From Halichondria panicea (lineage: Eukaryota > Porifera > Demospongiae > Suberitida > Halichondriidae), in assembly GCF_963675165.1 (NCBI RefSeq), contig NC_087380.1, positions 4,207,803-4,271,802 on the forward strand: DNA of 64,000 nt, read 5' to 3'. A program made the position numbers and the translations under genes. Positions 1-10,467 of the stretch are shown here, in pieces. The stretch's first letter is position 1. Each line of letters begins with the position of its first letter. Under the pieces are notes generated by a model, which saw only the letters and a list, made by a program, of their open reading frames with translations, made no database searches and was not told where the DNA came from.

Positions 1-58
1 CTGGGAGGTTAGCAGCGGTTTCTAGTTCGTTACTGGACTCGCTTGGTGTCCTCTCCAT

Positions 59-1444
59 ATATGTGATAGTACTTAGGAAAAGGGCCCTAACGCGGGCATT
101 TTCAAATCAGTTTTTATTGTTGAATCGGATAGAGCGTCCTTTAAGCTTCAAAATGATACCAAGATTGACCTCCTAGCTACTTTCTTTCCGGAGATATGTT
201 CGAGGGAACGCTACAAAGGTATTGCAACGCCCTCTGAGTAAATGACGCTCAAACGCCATGAATAATTGAAGTCAATTATTGCTTTCCGGGCACTTCCGTA
301 TACTCATAAAGCTTCGTAAAAGATGTTCTGGAGAAGACAAGTTAGTTAGATGAAGGCTAGGCGTTCTAGGACTCTCTAGCTAGCTAGTATAGCTATGTAG
401 CTGGATTGCTTGGCACCTAGGAAGGATCTTCGAAGAAATAAAGAGACAAAGACTCCCGTCGCTCGAATGGTAAGCTCTCATGTCTTGTTATAAGCTTGTA
501 CTTATTATCTGTGTAATGTATCAGTCTTATAAAAGATCCCTCACTTGTATGGAGCCTACAGAAGTGTCTCTGTCCTTCATACAACTTAAAGGAAGCCTAA
601 GTGATCTATTATAGGTAGTGTTTCACTTAGTATTCGTCCATATCTATCTAAGGCTTGATACAACTTATTAGTAGCCTTATAAGAAGCTTTCCTCCTTTAA
701 TTTAGTACTGGTATCACTGCCATTGTGCTTAGTAGTAACAGGCCTGATGGGATGGGTGATCACATCATGGAGGGCCCAGGAAACTGCGTGGAATTGTCGT
801 ATAACATTTATATTAATGGTTCCCCCAGGTGGTGGTAAGTGTCGGAGGCCTGAGAAACGCTAGTCTATTGGCTAGAATGTAAGTGACATTGATATTGTGT
901 CTATCTTAACTTACTACTTATCTGTAGGTTGTTATGGAGTGTTTATGAGGACAAGTGGCACGGGATACGTACATCTAAAGAAACAAGAGTGGATCTGCGC
1001 CAAGCTAGCTAGCTAGATAGCTGCTCTTTCTAATCTATTTCTGTTGCTAAATTATGTTTGTTAAGAAGTGGAGCTATAATATACCTGGCTCCTCTTGATG
1101 ATTGTAAGTACTGGGCTGATGAAATAGTCCTGTACAAGTTGTCATCTTTTATTTGTTAAAAATAATTAACAATAATAGGGAAATTCCCTGGGAATTTCCC
1201 CACACGTAGACAGTAAATTTCATTGTAAAAAATGAACGTTCGGTGAGTTTCTTCAACGTCCGCGCTTGACCTGTTTAAAGCTTCGTAGAGACCCAAATTT
1301 TACAGGTAGGTAGAGGAAGGGTTGAAGTTAGCACCTGTGAAAAAAAATTTTTTTGCCCATGTTTTTCATTTCTACTAAATTGGCCTATAGCTTAATTTAA
1401 TTATTGCCGCGTTAAGGGCCCTTTTCCTAAGTACTATCACATAT
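59..1444. mobile_element. Non-autonomous DNA element with about 37-bp terminal inverted repeats
   Basis: The left end (59-95) reads ATATGTGATAGTACTTAGGA followed by AAAGGGCCCTAACGCGG. The reverse complement of 1407-1444 is the same apart from one inserted base. The 1.4-kb interior has no reading frame resembling a transposase, so this looks like a non-autonomous or decayed DNA transposon. The superfamily cannot be assigned from the ends alone. Confidence 0.7.
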
Positions 1445-1807
1445 TCTTCCTTGGTGAGAGACATGAGTTTGGACTGCAACTGAAGAAAATGTTAAGTGAA
1501 TACGGAAATGAAGTAATATTATATTCTCAAGCTCTTTTTTCACACTTCTGAGACTAATTAATCCAGTTTCCACGGTACACTAACCTTCTCCTTTGCCTCC
1601 ACCATGTTTTCGTTTGGTTCCAAAAACGAAGGCTCAAATACTCCAAGTTCAGGGCTAGTGAGTGCTGTTAGCACTCTGGCCTTTTCAAGGGCATGCAACC
1701 CCCAAAGAAGCCGTCACTCTCTACTGGGACAAGCCTGTGTTAGAGAGAACTGATAATCAGAATCATTCTTAACCAACAGAATCTTGTTAACCTAAGGCAC
1801 ATATAGG

Positions 1808-2680
1808 CAGCCGTGGGTTATTACCCGAGGCACGTGGGCGGCCACAGGTATATACAGCATGGATAGCCTTCACACAACAAGTTATTAGTTTTAATAGTGG
1901 CAGAATTTGATGTTAAACCTTCGTTGTCAAGCAAAATCTAAGAAGCTTGTGACTGTGACTAAGAAGCTCTAGCACTGCATTTACAGCATGGTAGCCTCCA
2001 CACAACAAGTTAGTACTTTTAATAGTTAATATTTTTGCCTATTCAGCAATTTTTACGTACAGTTCACAGTTTAAGAAGAGAAGACAGGGCAGGAATGAGG
2101 CTTTAGTATATTGCTGATGTAGCTATAATTATTTAACTACGTCATGCCTACTTATCTAAATGTGGAAGGTCTCAGCCATGCCCATATCAAGATGGCAGAA
2201 ATGTGCAGATAAGAGAGGTACAGCCTGAGAGGTCATGTGCCTCGTGAAAGCGATCGCAAATCTGAAGAAAATGCTCATGCATCGAGTTGTAGTTGTTTGG
2301 AAACTGGCTGTAGAATGTCCTGAATATGTCTGTACAATAAGAAAATGCTTCTCGAGAAATCGCTCACTCACTCACTAGCTCAGTCAGACAGACAAACTGC
2401 GGTGAATGCGGTAATAGTGGAATTTTTCAAATGACAATATTTTATGTAAAAAGCTACAAATGCTCTGCTAATCCTAATTACAACCTACTGATTGTTTGGA
2501 GGCTATCCATGCTGTAAACCCATCGCTGTCGCAGCCAGGTGAGCAGACTCAGATGATATACACACACCACACAAACCAACCGACTACTATAACCCGTGGC
2601 CACGGCCCAGGCCTCGCAGGTTAACAAGACACACCAACGGACCACTATAACCCGTGGCCGCCCACGCACTTCGGGTTAAT
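1808..2680. repeat. Two partial copies of a dispersed repeat family
   Basis: Positions 1808-1955 match, in reverse orientation, the 3' part of the 0.7-kb repeats at 43268-43980 and 46463-47239. Shared landmarks are the CCCGTGGCCGCCCACG block, the GGCTATCCATGCTGTAAAC block and the protein-free text between them. Positions 2497-2680 match the same family in forward orientation, with the CCGTGGCC block repeated twice. A further short forward copy lies at about 4090-4165. No convincing gene is seen in this stretch. Confidence 0.6.
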
Positions 2681-2736
2681 AATGATTTAGGGTGAACCAG
2701 GACACTTTGTAAACACTGTGAATAATAAGGTACATG

Positions 2737-2954
2737 TATTACCAAGGGCGTATAAAGAGAAGAGGGCATGCAACTGCCATTCAATTATACGTATCCAGCA
2801 AATATGAAGGTGGAGATGCACTATATTTAGCTACCTTGTGCATATAGGCCGTTCTATTAACTATTTTTAGCGATTTTATGCAGCCGCCCACTTCATATTT
2901 TGCTGATCGACAGTTGCATGCCCTAGCTCTTCTCTTTATACGCCGTGGTATTAC
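2737..2954. mobile_element. Short foldback element (MITE-like), 0.2 kb
   Basis: The left arm, from 2737 (AAGGGCGTATAAAGAGAAGA then GGGCATGCAACTG), is repeated in inverted orientation up to 2954, with a three-base insertion and some divergence further in. The interior is non-coding. A related end fragment (AAGGGCGTATA) recurs near 10600. Confidence 0.65.
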
Positions 2955-2981
2955 TTAGTACATATCAGCCAGCAACTCACT

Positions 2982-3947
2982 TTAATGAGAATTCCACAGA
3001 TGCTGCACCCCCTTTAAAGGTGCCCACTCCAAGTATTGTGGAGCTAGCGATGCGAAACTTGACAGATTAAGTTTGGGACCTTCTTTCTTTGCGAGGGCTA
3101 CATTTAGAATGGTGTCCGGCAGTGAAAAGATAATGGTCTGAAGAGAGAAAATGAACCCGGTGTACAGCACAGTTAGTGAAACAGATCAATACAGACAGAT
3201 GCATGGATAAGTGATTGCTCCTCCGCAGACTTGCAGACTTATAGAACTCTACGCTTTCATCTTAGGCCATGCAAAATCAAAAATCAAATTGTAGTTTCTC
3301 AGGCATGCCCAGGAAGTTAAATAGCACATGATCCCAATTTAAAAGGTAACAAAGAAAAAAGCGAAAGACTCACTGATACATGATGTCCTCATGGTGAAAA
3401 TAGGTGCAAATAGGACACAATGCAAGATGTTAATATCTACAAGGATCCTACGTGTATGTGACTAAGACTATCGTTGGCCGTGATTGGAGAGTAGTAGAGA
3501 TCTCTAAAGATGCTGCAACAACTATACATGTATTTTTCCTGTATATTCAGATTGTGTGTGCCTACTGTGCGATTCTACTGAGCCTGGTTAAGCCATTAAT
3601 AAAGATTAACCAGAGGCTCTCTCTTATATATACAACTGCTCTATCTTTTTGTCAATGCAGAAACCGTTATAGCGGATATTTCTATGTGAAAATCGACCCA
3701 AATGCTACAAAACCACTGCCAATCCCACTGCCAATCCTACATGTATCTACCGGTTTAGCTCGAGCAGCATGCACTCAGTCGTTTATTATTAAACTACCGC
3801 GCGTCCAAACTCGCTCTTTGCTATGCACCGCGAATAAATTCAAGTTTTAGAATTTGTTTAGAGTGCAAAATTTACCTTTTCTTCAACTTCATGTACTTTC
3901 CTCTTCTTTGGGGTAGGAGGAATGACTGGTGAATTGGGCGTTGCCAT
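2982..3947 (-). CDS. Doubtful small gene with a basic nuclear-localisation-like N terminus
   Basis: The product is not recognised. The first exon (3947-3876) encodes 24 residues starting MATPNSPVIPPTPKKRKV, which contains the classical monopartite nuclear import motif PKKRKV, and ends exactly at an AAG/GTAAAT donor. A second exon (3137-2982) follows a TTCTCTCTTCAG acceptor in the same phase, giving about 75 residues in total and ending LWNSH-stop. A strong donor-like GTGAGT lies three bases past the stop, so the second exon may not be terminal or the transcript may be non-coding. The splice signals are plausible; homology is not evident. Confidence 0.3.
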
Positions 3948-6480
3948 CTATAGATAGAGAGCAGAAATACTTACAGAACACGCCAAAAAAAGTATAATAT
4001 TTACCCTAGCAACCCCTCAACAAATTCAATTACTTCTACATGTAGGCAGGTTACTTTACAGCAATAATAATGAGCATTTACTTATTATGTTGAGGCTATC
4101 CATGCTGTATAAACACAGCAGTGCTATACATTGTAGCAGCCAGGTGAGTAGACTGTGACTACTATATATTATTATATATGCATGGCCACACCACAGACAA
4201 AATGCCTACATGTAGGTTTAATACTTCACTGGAATTCAATCAAATGGACACTGTTGCCTGGAAACTACTCTTAGTGGGCAGGGTAGGCTATCTACTACAA
4301 TGCATCCAGTCTAGAGAGTATAATACCACAAATGTGTGGGTAGTTGTACTTAAATATCTATGATTCTAAGGCTAGAGCACTGAAGTGCAATGTTAGTAAC
4401 CATGTACAGTGACTGTAGGGTTACACTTGCCAATGTGCACACCAACAGTGGCTGTTGTACATTGGTGGTGGCCTGCCAACTGAATTTTTAGTGGAATTGC
4501 ATGGCTACATACTTTGCATCTGTAACCATGGTTGTATACCTTTTGGTCAACCCCTATATCCTTAGACTACCCTCTCGATCCTTGCTACCTTTGGCGTTTT
4601 GCTTACATGTACCTCACTGCTATATATAGTGCAATATCAGGGGACCACATGACCTTTGTAAGGGTTGTGCTTGCTACTACTGTGCTACCCAAAGTTTAGA
4701 AAAAATTTGCATATTCATGCTTTGATGTGGACACCCTTAATGCGCTTATATATAGGCGCAGTACTATAGGCGCAGTATATTAGCGCTTATAGCTAGAATA
4801 TTACTGACTCAGCACTTTACAACCTCAAAAAGAAACAAGTGTAGCTCCGCTTTGCAGGGTCGCCTGATTCTGGGAATTGCTTCACTCTGTACTGCACTCT
4901 ATCTAGATTGTACTCAGCTTGTGTCAGTTAGCTCTAGCTGTGTAGTTTGGCAAAAACGGGGATCGGTACGTTCTGACGAAAATCGAAAAATTCACTGCTC
5001 GGATTGGAAGCGACTTGGCCTATCCAAGTTTTCGCTGGATAATAGGCCCATGGCCATCTGTTAGTGTGTGTAATTAGTTTGAATCAGTCTTGTTTTGTTT
5101 GTGCGTTACACGCCCTTTTACCTGATGCAATTTAATGTCTGACGGAGTTCGGCGACTTACTCTACACCACTGCATTATATGGTTTCTTATAATCATGTCA
5201 CCAGCCAGAGTTTACACTTTAGTGCTCTAAGTTTATGATTTTTCTCCATTTTACGCTAATTAAAATAGCACCTGGCATCCATTGCAGGTGATATACCGAT
5301 ACTATACGTACAATGCTATAGGTCAGTAAACCACTACCTGTAGAAACTGTATTATTAGCGCTTGCTCGATTATAAGCGTATCTTTATTTTAAGCACATGC
5401 TCAACTGCAGGTTTTTTATACTTCAATTGAAGCAGGATTTAGTGAGTTAACTTTGTTCGTCTATGAGCTGTATCAGTCTATATGGGCAAGCTGTTACCGT
5501 CTGATCATACTGAGAGAATAGAGACTTAGATGAGGTGGACTTCACCCTTTTTATTCCTCGGTGCGTAAGTGAGGTAATCTATACGGTGTGTTTGTGTGTT
5601 CTGCTCAAGGATCAAAGAGTCTATAGGCTTCTAGTCATATTTTAATTCGTAGATTTGCAAACTTCGTTCTCGAGTGCCATTGCAGCCTTTTCAGAAGAGT
5701 ACGTATGTCCATGGAGTGTTGCTACTCTACTTAGTAGTGCCAGAGGAGGTCCGACAGGCGCGGTGCAGCTCAAGCAATTAGCCTCTGATTACACTCAGCA
5801 AAAACATACGACGTGGGCAGATAATTATTGCTCAATCAAAGACTAATTGTTTGAAGCTGCACCGGGCCTGTCGTACCTCCTCTGGGTAGCTGCAAGGCTC
5901 TGCTGATGGAGTAATTTTATACTTGGACTTTTGGCATCGAACCTTTTTAAAATGATCTTGCATGGTCAATTACCCACTCTTCGAGATTTCTGTATTCTGC
6001 CTGCGCATGCAACTAAACAAAATGTTCGCATGATATGGACCTAGTTAGGGTAGCCTGCTTGCCTGGTTCGCTCACTTTCTAGCTTGCTAGCTGTCACAGA
6101 GATATCCGGTTACTGGGTGGGGCTCAAAAATGACTGCACAAACGTAAGCGTATGGAGCTATTGACCCCATGAGCGCATTCACTAATAATCCAGTTTCTAC
6201 GGTAGGAAACAATAGCAATTAAGTTAACAGCTAAAAAATTCTAAACTGCTATATAGGAAAGGGAAAAAGTTGAACGAGCAGAAATTTCTGTAACGGGATG
6301 ATTAATGTGTTCTTCAGTAACCAGGTTAATATGAGATGAATAACAGTAATTTCAAAAGTTAACCTAAGAATCAGTCTTGGGAGAACTGTAGGAAAGGGGA
6401 AAGTTGAATGAGCCAAAATTTCTTAACTGGATGATTAATGTGTTCTTCAGTAACCAGATTAAATGTGAGATGAATAAGAA
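3948..6480. other. Intergenic, repeat fragments, no supported gene
   Basis: Several 60-130 codon open frames occur here (for example 3452-3850 just before and 4852-5064), but none has recognisable domains or consistent splice signals. The stretch holds a short copy of the dispersed repeat (about 4090-4165), a foldback (5741-5884), a fragment of a repeat shared with 11130-11480 and 21850-22100 (about 5560-5700), and the tandem repeat next to the receptor gene. Confidence 0.6.
5741..5884. mobile_element. Small foldback element
   Basis: Positions 5741-5781 (CAGAGGAGGTCCGACAGGCG onward through GCAGCTCAAGCAATTAG) are repeated in inverted orientation at 5843-5884 with a few mismatches. The loop is about 60 bp. 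This resembles a very short MITE or a hairpin-forming repeat. Confidence 0.6.
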
Positions 6481-6495
6481 TCAGTCTTGGGAGAC
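6255..6495. repeat. Tandem duplication overlapping the 3' end of the receptor gene
   Basis: A unit beginning AGGAAAGGG at 6255 recurs at 6390 with about 90% identity and a 25-bp deletion. The second copy contains the final codons and stop of the receptor kinase (complement of TCAGTCTTGGGAGA at 6481), so the first copy carries a decayed duplicate of the end of the coding region in what should be the 3' UTR. Confidence 0.65.
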
Positions 6496-9400
6496 TATGT
6501 TCTTCCTCAGGCATATTGCTAGTCGTGCAGCACTTGGTCTGGCATCAGGGGATGGAGACCAACTCTCAGCCATGAGGTTTGCCAGGTGAATACGCCAGTG
6601 AACCTACAACGAGAAGTTATAGCAGTGGCTACGTTCAACATAACACTGCACAACAAAACAAAATGTGTCAAGCTACCTCTTTGTCACAACAACACTTTTG
6701 GCTCGTTACATACAATTCTAAAAATATTTCCTAAATATAAATAGCAGATTGCATAATGCTTATGCAGTCTTGACTGAAGATACGGAACTCGTGCGGAGTA
6801 AGTGGCCATACAAACATAACACACCTCATTTCCCTTCCACCTCTCTCCCAGTTCAGGTCTCCTCCGCTGGTCCACCACAACGCGTTTTACATCCTCAATG
6901 GTAGGGTTTGCTGGCAAAAACTCGCTGTAGGGCTCTGAATAGTCGCTGGCCACTCCTGAAAGGGAAAAGGAATTAAGATAGCGCCTAATTTTTCTATTTT
7001 CTACAGTATAGCCCCCTTACATCGAGCAGTAGCATACATGTTTGATGTAAAGCCTGGTGCTTGTAATTACATTGGCTATTAATGGTATGCCATTAATTGC
7101 ACGCCAACTATGCACTGAGCTAATTAAACCGGCAACCAAATAACAAGGGTGAACTTTGGCGGAACCCTCGGCGTTGTCGGAGCATAATAGTTAAGAACGG
7201 TATTTTCACAATAATTTTATCTTTAAACCAGTCTTCGTCACATGCTGAAAACAAAGCTTATAGATGGACTTTACGTGTATAAATCAGCTATGAAAAGTCT
7301 TTCAAATGGGTCACACAGACTATAATATATAGGATCACAGCAGAGTCAAAAAGAAGCCTGGTGTGATATCAAATACAAATAGGGAACTTGCTCACAGTAT
7401 ATTATAGACAAGCTTGGAGTCTTCCCTGGATAGGCATGTGACTTTAAGCGCATGTGCATGTACATGTGCCTTGAATTTAAGCTTTTATCCTTATATCAAC
7501 TAACAAATTACTGACCATCTATCTCCACTCTACGCAGCACCTCCCACATGACCAGACCGTACGCATAGATATCTGCCTGACAAAACGACTCAAACTCATA
7601 TGACAAAGTCTTATTGAGAATCTCAGGGGCCATATGTCGTTTAGTACCCACTTGAATGACTGGGTCAGCACCTTCAACAAAATCATCTCCGATTACTGAA
7701 AGTCCAAAATCTCCAACAACACATGCACCGCTGTTGTCAGCAACAAGGATGTTTCGAGTCTTGAGGTCCCTGTGCGCTATACCGCAGTGGTTTCTACCGT
7801 AGTGAGATTTGAACGGCTGGTGAAGGAACTGAAGTGCATCTGCTATACTCTGGAGGATTTTAAGCATCTGATTTGGGGAGATGGTGTGTTCCTTGAGATA
7901 TTCGGCTACGCAACCTAGTTCATAAAACTTCATTACGAGCCATAATTCTCTTCCGGAGTTGTGTTCTGTCCAAGTGTTAGTAAGAGATATCACAGTAAAA
8001 CAGCCAGTTTTAATACCGACTAGTACCACAATAGCAAAACTCACTTTGGTAGCGTATGTCACTGCAAACATAGGAGACGATGTTGGAGTGGGCGATCATA
8101 CCAGATGTGTAAATTCTTCTCTCCCTTTCACAGGTCTTGTCATCAGGGTTAATGTACTTCTTGACAGCAAGCACTCTTCCGTAACGAGATGCTTTAAACA
8201 CTGCACCAAACGCTCCACATGCTATAGGTACTGTATAATAACAACGACAAGACATAATTATACACAGTAATACACATAAGAGCCACGCAGAATGAAGCAA
8301 ACCGAGATTGCATACAATGGATGTAAAACTATATGCACTTCCATAATTATACTGTTGCAAATGCACGCAGAGTACATGCACCTTATGCAAACAATTATGG
8401 CAATAGTTAAAAGGAATGTGCTGTTATTGTGATATCAGCATACCGTTTATTAGCTTATGCGTAATCAGGGCCGTAGATAGCTTAGGTTTGCAGGGGTGGC
8501 AAAATAACAGCTGGAAAAAAAAGATCAACTGTTTTTCATATCCTCTGAGTATGGCAACTTGTAGGCACCAACTTAGCTATTCATGGAGCAACTAAAACAA
8601 GGTAGATTGTACTAAGAAGATGCTCCTGCTTCCTAGAGGCGTATTTTCTGAATTTTACTTAAAAAAAGGTCATCACTTTTTCTCTGCAGTAAGCATGCGC
8701 ATCAGATAGCCCTGCCCACATTTCAATTTGTAAATGCATAGGGCATGTGCAGATCAATGTTTCACAGTCGATCTAGAATGCCAGGGGGGCAATAGCAAGT
8801 TGGCCGCATTTCAAAAAATAGCCGCGGCTAAAAACGATCTTACCTCGAAATCTAACAACTAATTTTGCGGCTCTGTCTCGAGGATAATGATGGTAATCCA
8901 GCCAAACCACACAGCCATAATAAAACATGTAGTCAGTACTGGTCAGTATACGGCCACATTTCAGGGCGAGTTTTGTGCAGTAAACATCTAGCTATAGCAA
9001 TCCGTGCCAAACCAAATGGCCGGTAGTGACCGTACATCAGAGTCTACTGTATAGTGATGACTCGACTAATAGCAAATCAAAGGCAAGCAAGCAACCCTAA
9101 TAATACCGTATAGCGGGTAATTTCCGGGGGTATAGGAACATTCGTCAATACAATACTTAGTCAGTTTGTGGGTTATAATTACGTGGTTGTGCGCACTGCT
9201 AGTATAAAGGCGGTCGATTCATGCTCCAGGGTTTAATCACAAAACCACAAACATTTTACACCCAAAAATTACCCGTACTAAAACAATTATATTGACAAGA
9301 ACTGCTTCAATCTGGGTGGGCCACCTATAATCTTGGTAGAATACGGGACTTACCTATGGGTTTGACAAATTCAATATCTTGGGCAAATGTTCTCTCTTGC

Positions 9401-10467
9401 ATTATAGAGGTTGAATATTTGCTGCCACTGGACATCCCATTATCTTTGTAGGCCTGTGAGAGGGTTGAAGAGTGTCTCTTGAATAATGAATAACTTTTCC
9501 CTCGTGCTTGTGCATGTGTTTTTCATAAAATAAAATAAATCTCATGCTATAATTATATCAATTACACACGTAACTAGCATTTACCAACAACATTATTATT
9601 TCTACAACACGTATATCTATATAATATGTAGATGACATGACTGTATGCACCCGAGTTAATTACTCACCTTCCTACGACGACGACGACGACGTCGAATGCA
9701 AACACAGACCGGCACAGCAAATACAGTTGATACCAATACCAAAGCAGCCAGAAAAAATATCATAGGCATCCACCAAGTATCTGTGTACACACCCATTGAA
9801 AATTTAATGGAAAGCACGAATTCACAGATGCATAAAGCATATAGTATTTATCAATATTCCCTACATGCTAAAGAGTGGTGAATACCTAATTCAGTGCTGC
9901 GAGTGGGAAGAGTAGGTGTGAGTTGGTCGCAGCTCAGTGGGGCACAACCAGAGGGGAGAACGAGAGCATTGCATTGGTCGTACGTGATCTCATCTGGGAG
10001 AATGCATTTATTGCACTCCCTCCCACCGACACAGCACTTTCTCAGCACTGCATGTGTAAACCAAAATGGATGGGTGTTGAGAAAATCCACAAATCAAATC
10101 CAATATATAGAAGCTGTTAGTTTTCGTCACACTGCAACCGTAACAGTTACAGCTCGAATAGACACACACACACATTCAGCTTTACAGTACTAAAAATAAT
10201 AAATATCGCGTACATGCATGCAGCAAAAAGTGATAGTCTAAAATCCGCGAAAGTTTATATGGTAGCTGAAATGGTACTGCAAGCACACACCTTCAGGTGT
10301 AGATTGACAATTAGAACCTGAAGATCCTGTCACACAGTAGTGTTGTATGTCACCGGTTTGAACAGAAAGCTCAACATTGCAGGTATAGAACTGCAAATCG
10401 TGTGCTGTAAAGTTGCACTGATGTGTAACTAAGTCACAATCCCCAGATTGAGAGTCACAGTAGCATC
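6481..10467 (-). CDS. TGF-beta/activin type I receptor-like Ser/Thr kinase, 5' exon(s) missing
   Basis: A single-pass receptor kinase that would phosphorylate R-Smads after activation by a type II receptor. Eight phase-matched exons: 10467-10291, 10047-9886, 9780-9668, 9453-9354, 8221-8045, 7965-7516, 6955-6825, 6603-6481 (476 residues plus a split first codon). In order: a Cys-rich ectodomain ending KCCVGGREC, a membrane helix (WWMPMIFFLAALVLVSTVFA) followed by eight arginines, a short GS-like segment (SSGSKYSTS, then QERTFAQDIEF, corresponding to the type I QRTIARTI stretch), the Gly loop ACGAFGAVF, VAIK-type lysine (LAVKKY), HRDLKTRN, GDFGLSV, GTKRHMAPEIL, and the C-terminal MAESW...ARPSAARL block. 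The signal-peptide exon was not found; candidate exons at 13395-13657 do not join in phase directly. The type I assignment rests on the GS/QRT segment and kinase resemblance. Confidence 0.88.

Noticed and set aside
468-980. Chain of tiny exons (ATG/GTAAGC, GTGGTG/GTAAGT) as a gene
   Set aside because: They would encode only a few residues and lie inside an inverted-repeat element. A non-coding transcript is possible but unsupported.
3452-3850. 132-codon plus-strand open frame
   Set aside because: No domain, no splice context, and it lies next to a better-supported minus-strand exon. Length alone is not convincing in this AT-rich sequence.
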